From Chrysomallon squamiferum (taxonomy: Eukaryota > Mollusca > Gastropoda > Neomphalida > Peltospiridae): a DNA stretch of 64,000 nucleotides. Location of the stretch: the NCBI GenBank assembly GCA_012295275.1, contig CM022679.1, forward strand, positions 8,237,169 through 8,301,168, written 5' to 3'. The translations under genes were made by a program, and so were the position numbers. Below are positions 1 through 56,382 of this stretch, piece by piece (positions within the stretch are counted from its first letter, which is position 1; each line of letters opens with the position of its first letter). Below the pieces are notes generated by a model, which worked only from the letters and a program-made list of their open reading frames with translations, was not told the origin of the DNA and did no database searches.

Positions 1-566
1 TTTCTTTAAAATATCCAGAGCAGACAGCCATTCTGTCTGTTTTTCAGACTAAAGTTGAATTTCCTACAGCAGTCTACTGGTGGTATTTGTATTCTTATCC
101 TAAAGTAATGACAAATGGCGATTTATCACGGATTAGACTAAATATCTGTATGATCAGACAGATCAAATTATCATTGATAAAAATTACATTAATTAGCCTA
201 AAGAACAACAATTTATTTGTTTATTTATAAAATGTTCCATTGTTCCATGATGAAGAAATCGGACGTTACGGGGACAAAATATTTAACTGCATTTTTTTTT
301 TTTTAAGCAGTATACTACAATTTAGTTGAAAGAAAGGCTTCGTTTTAGACTAAGAAATCGAAGGAAATTATACCATACATTATCTGCAACAGTAACTCTT
401 TTGAAACATCATTTCTCCGATTCAGATGCATTTTCTTTTTACAATAAAGCATAAATTCTGAAATATTTCATATTATAATGAAACTAACAACAACAACAAC
501 AAAACAGCAATAATAATAATAATTATAACAATAAAAATAATAAATTTGAATTCATTAATTAATTAA

Positions 567-607
<41 letters not shown>
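567..607. repeat. (TAA)n microsatellite
   Basis: An uninterrupted TAA/ATA trinucleotide run in intergenic DNA, followed directly by ACTATTATTATTG, so the end can fold back on itself. Confidence 0.9.
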
Positions 608-608
<1 letters not shown>

Positions 609-957
609 TATTATTATTGTTGTCGTTGTTGTTGCTGTTGGAATCATCATCAACATCATCATAACAATAACAACAACACATAATATCGTACATCAAGAAG
701 CAGACCAGAGAATACAATTCACCCTTAACATTTCTGAATCCGTTCCTCTGACTATTTGTGTATTGATATTAATAGCTTGTCTGCTATCGGGGATTTTGTT
801 AGTACTATTAGCCACAGTCACAAACAACATACGGGATTTTCGAGTGTTATGATAAATATATTTCAGAAATGCTATAAAGCTAAACTGTCAAGCAGATTAG
901 GAACCTAATGAAAATTTTGTATTTGGCATTTACAACTCGGACCTTAACACACACACA

Positions 958-1084
<127 letters not shown>

Positions 1085-1814
1085 ATTAACCATTTTTAAA
1101 GACTCGCCAGTGATATGTCATTCTGCTATTTATTCATTTTATCTGTAAGATTTATTTTGAAAAAGATAGAAGTAAACCATTCACATTCGGCACAATCTTT
1201 AAAAAAATGTAGATTAAAATGGTTTGAACTTTAACATACACTTTGAAATCGTGACAATGTTTTTTTCTACTTGCATTATTTACAGAGTAATAACATACTA
1301 TCTTCCTTGATTACTAATATATACCTGACTTTGTCCTCTATTACTAACTTCCTTTTTTTTTTTTTTTCACCTTTAAAAGAACATGCATTATATCGTTAAT
1401 CAAATGCTGGTTTGTTTTGTTTTGTTTTTTTTGTTTTTGTTGGCAGCAAGTCAACAGCTCATACGTTTTGTCAAAGGAAACTGGATAGGTGTGTGTGGTT
1501 GTGCGTGGTGTGTGTGGGTGTGTGGCGGATCTAGAGGGGAGATTCAAGATGTCCGGAACCCCTTCAAATAGAGAAGTGCCCCTTTTATTTAGGATTTTTA
1601 AACATTTCTGACAGTGTAGAGAACATTTTATTTATTATTTTTCATTAACTGAAGTTAAGTGATGAAACGTTGTGGTTGCATTGAAACCCTATAATTATAA
1701 ATAGCGCTTATAAATACTTTAGTACAAAAATGTAGTTAAGAAAAAAAAAGTAAAACAGCAACAACAACAAAATAATAATAATAATAATAATAATGACAAC
1801 AACAACTACAACAC

Positions 1815-1816
<2 letters not shown>

Positions 1817-1872
<56 letters not shown>
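1817..1872. repeat. (AG)n microsatellite, 28 units
   Basis: A pure AG dinucleotide array of 56 bases, oriented opposite to the TC array at 961-1079. Confidence 0.97.
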
Positions 1873-1873
<1 letters not shown>

Positions 1874-2366
1874 AGAACAAATGGAATAAGAAGAAACCTT
1901 AATTATTAATCACCATTACATAAATATCGGAATTATGTTGCTGCACTTTTAGAAAAATAAAATTATGTAATACACTGTAATTTTTGAAATTCAATAATTG
2001 TGAATATATATTTAGTTTAAAATATTATAAGAGGTATTTTACAAATACTAATATATGTATAAATTATATAAAATTTTGTTTTTCGATTTATAAAAAAAGT
2101 AAGGATATGAAATTATAAAATGTCAATGAATGAAAATTACTTATATATCACTACATTGGCTCTTAAGTTTTACGATGCTTATGTTATTGTGAAACATTTA
2201 ACTAAAAAAAGTTTAATAATAAAACTGAAAACAACAACGATTTTGTATTATAAAATATATAAATATTTTTTCTTTCAGTCTTATTAATAGGCTTTTCATT
2301 CGAAATGATTTTTTATTTTTTATTTTATATTTTATTTTTTTCACCTCTGTATAAAATAATTTGCTT

Positions 2367-2543
2367 TGATGTTCACCGGCGGAAGAGGAAATTTAGCGAC
2401 ATCTATCGATACTCTGAACATGCGCGGAAGTGAATCTGAATATTGAGATTATTCACAAGAATTTAGGGAAAATGTCTGTCAGTTTTATTTTACTGATAAT
2501 AATATAATAAATAATGACAACGTTAGACTCATACATTGCATAG
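2367..2543 (+). promoter_or_regulatory. WDFY3: Probable WDFY3 promoter and non-coding first exon
   Basis: The local sequence changes from AT-rich flank to a CpG-bearing stretch. It holds two ETS-like cores (GCGGAAG near 2379-2385 and GCGGAAGTGA at 2424-2433) and one palindromic TATCGATA at 2404-2411. The exon appears to end at 2543 with an excellent donor (TAG then GTAAGTG). The first coding exon then has an acceptor at 3113-3114 (TTACAACAG), eight bases before the start codon. The transcription start is not determined. No TATA box at a fixed distance is obvious. Two short upstream reading frames lie in this exon, at 2472-2507 and 2514-2543. The exon call is inference from the donor, the composition and the position. 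Confidence 0.5.
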
Positions 2544-3122
2544 GTAAGTGCTCAAGTGAATATAGATGTTTTTGTTTTGCGAAAACAGATCGATACTTCC
2601 TGTTCCAAGTGTCAATTTTGACGTTTGCTAAATTATTTTCTATTTCGCTTGTCAACAGTCTCGCTTCTGATTTCTTATTAGATTATCGTGTCAGTGATGA
2701 TTGTACCGTAGAACTGTCATTACTTAAAACAGAAACTTGAATGAAAAAACCCTAAAAAACAACAAAACATTACTAAATGAAAGAAATGAGAATTCTACTT
2801 CAAGTATTTCATTTATAAAGTGTAGTAATGTAAACGTAACAATCATGATATTACCATGTTGAGAACTACCACTACAGATATTCGAACAATGCAGCAGGTA
2901 CGACTTTTTCTTAAAAGAAATATATATTAATATTTAAAGATATAGGTTGAATGAATTACTATCAGTTGTTATGGATATATAATATTATGAAAGTTAAAAA
3001 TAAAGAGAAAATATTAACTGTTTTTCTTTTCAAATGTTTTAATAAAAATAAAAATGAAATGTTATTATCACATGTACATAAACAAAACACAATGCTTTTA
3101 TTTATTTACAACAGTAATAAAG

Positions 3123-48310
<45,188 letters not shown>

Positions 48311-48840
48311 ATCATCATCATCATCATTGTCGTCATCACACCTCCAACACCTCTTCCTTGCAGTACTAGGAACATAGACTTCGATATTCACGTGAAACTA
48401 TGTGTACACACAGGCTTCCTATGAAGTTTAGAACAAGTAGAAGTATTAGAGACCCAGCCCTATGTGGTCATGTGATAACAGTGAGCCAATCAGAAAATGG
48501 GCTTGTTACAAAGTTAGTGATAACCATACAGATGGTTATGATGGTTGATTGTTTTGTGATTAACTGAGAAATTGAAATTGAATCAAAATACATAATAATA
48601 GATTTTTTTATTATTTTTATTTTATTTTATTTTTATTTTAAATTTATTATAATTTTTTTTTTTTTTTTTTTTTTGCCAGCCTCATCATTTTGCTCAGTTT
48701 GCTTTATGTTTATGAAGATCTGGATAAGACTTATAGTTCACTGCTGGGTAACATTACAAAATTGTTTATAACTTTCCATTTTTTACATATCTGAAAGAAA
48801 ATCTTGGAATGGAAATTAAAGAAACAGTCAGTGTGTGCAA

Positions 48841-48846
48841 AATAAA
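48841..48846 (+). terminator. WDFY3: Proximal poly(A) signal candidate
   Basis: AATAAA followed by TG/T-rich sequence (GATGTTGCTGTCTTG), about 530 bases after the WDFY3 stop codon. Confidence 0.4.
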
Positions 48847-49479
48847 GATGTTGCTGTCTTGTAAGTTCTGGATGATACAATTTGAAACAATAATCAGATG
48901 AACTTGGAAAGACATGGGATATGATAAAAAAAAAAAAAAAAGTGAAAGAAAAGGGCTATTAAAAATGTGACTGGAAAACTGAGAAAGAATATGAAGTGAA
49001 AATGAAATGATTTGAATATGAAGGAGAAAATACAGAAATGGAGTTTAGCTTTTAGTCCTGAATACAATTTAGAACTGTGCAAAGCATCGAAGTTGTTAGA
49101 TTTTGTCATCAGAACAGTGATTATTGAATGGAAATTTTTTTTTTTTTAGGAAGTAATTTATGTTTATAAAGTTCAGATTATAGAAGACAGGAGAGGAACA
49201 TCAGATATGGTTTGAATTTCTGTTATGAAGAGATTTTGTTTTGTTTTTTTTGTTTGTTATAAAATTCAGTTTAAATAAAAGACTTGAAATGTCGTCTAGA
49301 ACAAAACATGAACTGAAACCAGCTATACAAACTTTTAATCAAAGATCTTGGAAGCACAAACTTTGTCTGTGTTAGAGCTTACTTGTTGTAAATAGCTGCA
49401 TCATTCCTTTATCATCACTTGAAATTCATTACCAAATGTTAAATAATCTCAGTGAATGGATTTTCCATTAAAACATAAA

Positions 49480-50210
49480 ACCTATGATATATACTGGCTT
49501 GTTAGAATGTATAAATCATTGTAGGAAAAAAAACCATGTAAGATACTGGCTTATATTAGATAACTTGATATCCAGCACCTAAATTATTCTGAAATCAGAA
49601 CATTAATTCTACAAAGATATGTAGATACTGACTGTCTCACATCCAAAACTGTAACATACTAGCTTGTTAGATGCCTTGATATCCAGTATGTATGTTAAAA
49701 CAAAATGTTAATTATGAAAGGATGGGTTCAGTATGTTGATGCTGATGTGTTATATGTTAATATTGTAAAACAAGATAGCAAGATGCTGAGTGAAGTTTTT
49801 CATCAAAACCTGTAATATATTATCCTATTAGATACCTAAATATCAAATACATAAATTATTGTGAAAACTGATATTGAGTATGTTAATTGTATTGTATTCT
49901 GAAACAAACAGTAACTTCGTTTTATGTAAAAATTTGTAATATACTAGCTAATTAGATGCCTAAAACCTTAAATGTATAAATTATTGTGAAAACAGAATGT
50001 TAACTCTATGAAAAGTTAAAATGTTTAGATAAGGAGTATTTTAAAATGTGTAGATAAGGAGTATATTAAATATTTTGTATTTTGAAACAAGTTTTACATC
50101 AAAATTTTGTAATGTGTTAGCTAATTAGATACCTAGACAGAGAAAATGTAAAATATTGTGAAAATGGAATATTAATTCTATGAAAAGTTCAAAGCTGTAG
50201 ATACTGAATA
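49480..50210. repeat. Diverged tandem repeat, about 50-170 base spacing
   Basis: Six occurrences of a module beginning AATATACTAGCTWRTTAGAT and continuing with GATATCCAG-like, AAATTATTGTGAAAACAGAA and TTAATTCTATGAAAAGTT start near 49485, 49543, 49655, 49810, 49938 and 50108. Sequence divergence is high, so the array is old. Confidence 0.8.
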
Positions 50211-51000
50211 TGTTGTAGTTGTGATCTAAACTGACACATCATGACATCAGCTAAGAAAAATAATACATGTTGACTATGTAACATAAAAATGTAATGTAAA
50301 ATCAGACATTACAGTAATGAATTTTTAATTTTTCGACATCAGTATCTGTATAAATACCAAATGTTTTTATATTATGTGACGAAAACCAAGACACCGAATG
50401 TTGAGACTTACAAATGTAATGAATATAATTTATTGTGGTGAGTAAAACTAGACTTTAGAATGTAGTAATAGGAAAACTGAGACATCCCATGGAATAATGT
50501 GTTGTATTAAGTCATCTAGAAACCAAATGTATCCTAACAGCCATGTAGTTTTAATAAAAAAAAAGTCTGTTTAATGTGTAAATATATTTTGTAATTAAAG
50601 TTATCTAGATGATAATTTCAGTTCATATAATATGTGAGTTGAAATATGTAAATGTGTAATGGTAGCCAGTCTTGATTCTAGACTTTGAAATGTGTAATAT
50701 ATTTCATGATTAAGTCTTTAAAACTGGTAACAAAAATGTATAGTTATTTTATATATGTATATATAATGATACTAGAAAATGTTTCTGAATATTAGTTAAG
50801 TAATTTAGACATTGATGTTGTTGTTTTTTCAGAGCATGTATAATACAATTTGTCATCTGACAATTTCAGTATATGACTGTAACACTTTAGCAAACATACA
50901 GTGTTGGCACTGAATAATTTATGTACAATTTGCACAAAATCACTTTAGATAAATCATAGTGATAATATTGAACGTGTATTTTATCATCAGATCATCTAGG

Positions 51001-51285
51001 TGTTGATGATAATTTCAGTTCATAATGTACAATATTGATAATTTAGTTCATAATGTACAATATAGATGATAATCTGTTCATAATATACAATGTTGATGGT
51101 AATTTTAATTCACAATGTTTAATACTGATGATAACTGGAGTTCATAATGTAGAATATTGATGATAATTTCTGTTAATAATGTACAATATTGATGATAATT
51201 TCTGTTCATAATGTAGAATATTGATGATAATTGTAGTTCATAATGTACAGTACTGATGATAACTTGAGTTCATAGTGCACAATTC
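51001..51285. repeat. Minisatellite, about 34-base unit, about 9 copies
   Basis: The unit is TTGATGATAATTTCAGTTCA followed by TAATGTACAATA, repeated with point changes from 51001 to 51285. A related copy appears to start the array near 50990. Variants include TAATGTAGAATA and TAATATACAATG. Confidence 0.92.
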
Positions 51286-51839
51286 CCTTTTAAAATGAAT
51301 AGCACATTAATCAAAGAATTGTTTATTTAAATGTTTGCACTGATTACAGTTTTGACATTACAGAAAACTATTAATTTCAGAATGCTAAACTCTAAAATAT
51401 CTAATTGTTTTTTGTTATCAGCTTATCTACATAAACTTCAGTTCTTAACGTACACATTTTATCATTTTGTCATCTAAGCAGTTTATCACGTTCAGGTTCA
51501 AAATCCTTTAAGAAATACATGGGCCTGGAAGTGTTTTGGATTTCAGTTTTTTGAGATTTTGAAATTAAGGACAAAGCCAAAGTATACGATCTAAGTCTAA
51601 ACATGAATTCCATTTATAATTCATATACAGCTTATACAAACAGACTGCAGGATTTCTTACATAACAGTCATAATACTTTTGTGTTTAAAATATATCTATT
51701 TCTGCTGCAAGGGAAAACGTTTCAGATTTCAGAATTTCAGTTAAAGGATCCTCATCCTGTATAATTCTTGGTTTAAGAACTGGATTGTGTTACATGTGAA
51801 TGGTTTTGGTAAAACAATGTAAAATGTGTGGATATCAAA

Positions 51840-52055
51840 CTGTGTGAATTTCATTCAGATGGAATGTCAAGATGGTGGATACAAAACTTAGTGTAAATGT
51901 CAGTCAGTAGAAATTTAATAATACACTGTAGAGAACAGATTGTAGGGAGAATGCATAATGAAATGTGAAGATGTTGGATATGAAGCATAGTTTGAATTTC
52001 TGTCAGAGGGGATTTGTTCAGAAGAGATTACAGAGAGAATGCATAATGATTTCAG
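51840..52055. repeat. Diverged duplication in the WDFY3 3' region
   Basis: The phrase AGAGAATGCATAATGA recurs (51946-51961 and 52034-52050 approximately), together with AAGATGTTGGATAYRAARC and TTTGAATTTCWGTCAG-like segments at similar spacing. Confidence 0.6.
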
Positions 52056-54459
52056 TGTTAAAATTCACTCATCTAGATAATAATGTAATACAGCTTTCAA
52101 GTTTCACAATCTGTGATATAGAAAATACATTACTTGTAGCTAGTACGAAGTAGTATTTATTTTGATTTTCACACATTGCAGTGTTGTATAGACCAAGCTC
52201 ATGATCATTGCTGTTTTTATTTAGAGATGTTATTAATGTTATTAATGTTCTGAAATGTGTCTGAGCATCAAAACCTGTAAAATACAAGTCTTCTGTCTGC
52301 ACTCATTTACTCAAAAACTCATATAAATTAGGCTGTTATGAAACAAAATAGATCTTAAATTTGTTTACTGAAGGTTTTGTTAATTATGACTAGATCTGAA
52401 AATATTTAGCAGTTTTTGTTTCAGTCATCAGGTTTATATCTCAGTTTTTGAGAGTACAAATAGGTGAAAGTGAAATAACTGAACAGGCTTAAAGTTTTGT
52501 GTTTTATCTGCAGGCAAACAAACACAAGAAAATTACATTTGGAGTGATCGTTTTGACGTATAACCATGCTCAAATACATTCATTCCATTATACTAAACAG
52601 AAACAAAGGCATTTTCACAACATTTTCACAAGATGTTTAAAACTTTTGATTTTCCCAGCAAAGCTTTCAGCTTGAATCTCAGCTGGTAATTTCATAGCTT
52701 TATTTATTTTCTACAATCTAGTCATTGGAAAACATTTTTTTTTATTGTTGTTGTTGTTCACTTGAAAAGAGAAATTTGACTTTAATTTTTTTTTTTTTTT
52801 TTTTATGCAAATATAGCATTAAATGATCATCATTCCTACTGTATTAAAATGTTTTACACTGATGTTATTCATTTTCATTTATTTTTGTTTTCTTCTGCTT
52901 CATAATAAAATTGTGATTAAATTGAAAGAAGTCAGTCAAAGCATGCTTATGTTAACTATAGAAATGGTTAGCAGGTACAGTTTATTATTATTAAAATTAT
53001 TATTATTTAAAGATATGACTTCCAAATAGTACTGAAATTGTGTAAAATAAGCTTGATGCAATGCTATAACTTCATTTAATGTTAATTTCTTTTTTTTTTT
53101 TTTTTTTTTTACCATTTACATGGTTTTAAAATATTTTTTAAACTGATATTATTATTTACTAACAATTACTTAGCAGCGTTTACTCATAAATAATGACAGT
53201 GAAATAAACTTGCAAAGATTTACAGAGACTATCGTTTTAATTACTTATTTATTTATTTTAGAAAGATAATGAAAAATATAAAATAAAGTCCAGACAACTT
53301 ACAAACACAAATTCAGTGTATCAATATACAATACACATCCACACACACACACACACGTACACACACACTCTCACTCAGGTCTGAAAGGACATGATGATAA
53401 AGAAAATGAAAGTCTCTGCCATCCTAATATAATTGTTATTTTATAATTTTACTTTGTTATTAGCAAAAACTGACAATTTGAAATAATAACAAAAACATTT
53501 GTAACCACTGCCGGATATACGTGTTATATTTAAGATGATTATTTGCATCATCCAGGATATAATTTAAATCTGAATGATTTCATACAGCTTAATCATTTTT
53601 ACAGTAATTATTGCTTTTCTCTCTAATACTATAATTAAATAATGCATGACTTCTAAAACACTACTGTTTAATAGTTCATTGTTTCATGAAGGTGTAAAAT
53701 GTTTATCAGAATGTTTGTAAGAAATAAAACAGGGTACAAGTATTTTATACATTTTATTTTATTATGAAGTGATTTCTTGGAATTCAAAATACAAGCAGTT
53801 CACAATGGAAGCTTTATTTTAATATTTTCTTTTATTTCTTTCACTGTTATGTATGTATATATATTTTATTTTCATTCTAAAAAGAAGTAAAAGAATTTTA
53901 AAAAATAGTTTATTGAGATAAAATTCAGACAATATTATGAATATTAATTTTTATTATTATTATTATTATTATAATTATTATTTCAGTAGAGCCATATTAC
54001 TTAGTATATTAAATTTTAAGACTTGAACTATGCATGGAAATCATTCATATCAAAGTTTTGACTTTTAGATGTTTATGTTGTAACAGAAGTGTCTTAACAA
54101 ATAGATTTTTGTACAGTTTGCCTTTAGCTCTACCATTTTAGAAGGATACAGTTTCAAACGAATAGGCAATACAGATAAGATGGAGTTTTTTTGTTTGTCT
54201 TTTTCCTTTTCTTTTCTTTGAAGGTAATGAATAAATAATGTTTCTTTTTAAGGTAATATAGAAATAATGTGACATTATTAAATATAAGAATAACAAGTGA
54301 TTCTATTTTTTTTTTTTTTCTTTCTGCTGTAAAAATCATCTGTTATAGAAGCCATTGCTTGTATGTAAAGCTGAGCATTGTTTAATAGCTTACATTCCAG
54401 CTATTTGCTTGTATTCCAGGATTTATGTTTCCAACCACTGTACATACATACAGACACAC

Positions 54460-54465
<6 letters not shown>

Positions 54466-54496
<31 letters not shown>
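54466..54496. repeat. (CA)n microsatellite
   Basis: A short CA dinucleotide array in the WDFY3 3' region. A weaker CA array lies at 53339-53369. Confidence 0.9.
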
Positions 54497-54499
<3 letters not shown>

Positions 54500-54799
54500 C
54501 TCTGTAGATATATTAATAATGTACATAGCTACTGTTTTCTTCATCGAGCACAAAAAAAAAAGGTCAAAGATTTCCTGTGCTGTACAAAAGAGAAAACTTT
54601 CTTATTTTTTAGTAATTTTTGTGCAATATTTTTGTTACTAATGGTGAGACTTTGTTATGCATGGTACTACATGTATTTATTGTTGTAAATGTCTTGTTTT
54701 TTTTTTTTTTTTTTTTTTTTTTTCTTGTCATCCTGTTTTAAAGAAAATGGTTGCTTGGATTTCTTCGTAACAAAGTGTAAAAAGATTTTGTCTGACTGA

Positions 54800-54912
54800 T
54801 GGTAGTTAAGTTACGATGATAAATATGATAATCATTAATTTATGATGATAAATATGATGATAATTAAGTTATGATGATAAATATGATAATCATTAAGCAT
54901 TGATGATAAATA
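54800..54912. repeat. Tandem repeat, about 31-33-base unit, four copies
   Basis: The unit TTATGATGATAAATATGATA followed by ATCATTAAG repeats four times with small changes. Confidence 0.88.
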
Positions 54913-55866
54913 CGTGTAAGAATGGTAAAGAAATGTTACTGGATGATTTTTCTGTTTTTTTTTTTTTGTTTTTTTTTTACATCTATTTTCTATTTATTGC
55001 TTTAAAGCTTATATTATTTTTGATTATTATTTTTTTTTTTTTCACTGTATATTGTGTTTTGGTAGACTGGTTCTACCAAATCACTTAATTCTGTATTGAA
55101 AACAGAATGGCTGTTTTGAAACCCTGACTAAGTAATGCTCATCATTTGAAGTTAAGATGGTTTCATTGTTACTGGTTTCTGAGTGATCCCACATTGCAAA
55201 AGCATCAGTTTATATTTTAAAACTGTCTTTTAAAGAAATACAGGATAATAATTTAAAAAATCATTATACAAAATATTTCTAGCATCTTGAATTTTATTAC
55301 AGAATTTATATGAATTTTTCTTCATTTTTAAAATTTATTTATTTATTTATTTATCGATTTATTTATTTATTTATTTTTTTTATTATTATTTTTTTTCATG
55401 TTTTTATGTAATTATAAAATTTAAACTAAAGCAAGTTACTGCCAAAATAATTATTTTATTTTTCCTTTTTTTAAATTTTTTTTTTTTTTTTTACTTCACA
55501 TTTTCTTGTTTTCCTTTTATTCATGTAAACATTCAGCGATATATTATTACAATTAATAAATTACAATTTAAGATCTTTTATTTTTTATTTTTGAGGAATT
55601 GTATTATTTATTTCGTTATACAATAAAATACTCAACTCTGTGGGTCATAGAATATGTCGAATGTCACCTTGTAAGTATAGATATGTGTTAGAATGTGACA
55701 CAACCTGTGTGTTAGATACCAAGAGCAGTTTGTATTGTACACAGTATCTTGTCCTGTTTCATTCAGCAGCCCAGATTACAAGATGGGCTTTAACTGTGTA
55801 CCCCGATTTAGAATCGGTCCTCTTTGTATAACAGTGTCGTAATGTTTCATGCATAAATAGCATGTG

Positions 55867-55872
55867 AATAAA
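55867..55872 (+). terminator. WDFY3: Distal poly(A) signal candidate of WDFY3
   Basis: AATAAA at the end of a stretch of normal complexity (55621-55866), followed by an A run and then TTTTTGTTTGTTATGG, a plausible T/GT-rich downstream element. Confidence 0.45.
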
Positions 55873-56376
55873 AAAAAAATATTCGTAATTAAAAAAGTTT
55901 TTGTTTGTTATGGTATTATTAAAGTTATTTCTAATTATCTGTTTAATCTCAACATTCTCATGCTCATTCTTGTTACAAGATTTTGATAAATGGATTTGTG
56001 CAGGGAGTGTTTATTGCTTAAAATGGATCTCCATCTCACTCCAGCAAAAAGGTTTTTTGTTTTTTTTGTTTTTTTTTAAATTAAAAATAATACAAATTAA
56101 TAAAAATGGAATCACCATCTTCAAAACAGATTTCCTGTCATTATTAGCAATTAAGATGCTTTTTATAATACAAAACTGTACTTTGAGTTATACATTAAAT
56201 AATTCCTCTGTTCACAGAATTAATTACTGTCTTGTAATGTCTTTTCTCAAACAGGTACATGTGGTAGAAAAAATATTTTCAGTTTTATTGTATGCATTAT
56301 TTAAATAAAAATAGTGATGTATATATATATATACTATGTAAGTAAAAACAGTAACACTTTCAAAGTGATAAACAAG

Positions 56377-56382
56377 TTTATT
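56377..56382 (-). terminator. Distal poly(A) signal candidate of the tetraspanin
   Basis: TTTATT on the plus strand, hence AATAAA on the minus strand. It lies where the plus strand turns A-rich (the minus strand T-rich), so it is the farthest sensible end for the tetraspanin transcript. Confidence 0.3.

Larger units (their letters stand above)
48311..56310 (+). other. WDFY3: Probable long WDFY3 3' UTR and downstream flank
   Basis: No coding homology occurs after the stop. The plus strand is T-rich through about 56.08 kb, as in the WDFY3 introns. Candidate poly(A) signals AATAAA occur at 48841-48846, 49274-49279, 55867-55872 and 56304-56309, among others. The segment from about 55621 to 55866 is of normal complexity, ends at an AATAAA, and looks like the end of a 3' UTR. 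Which site is used cannot be told; the short option gives a UTR of about 0.55 kb, the long one 7.5 kb or more. Diverged tandem arrays lie at 49480-50210, 51001-51285, 51840-52055 and 54800-54912. Confidence 0.5.
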
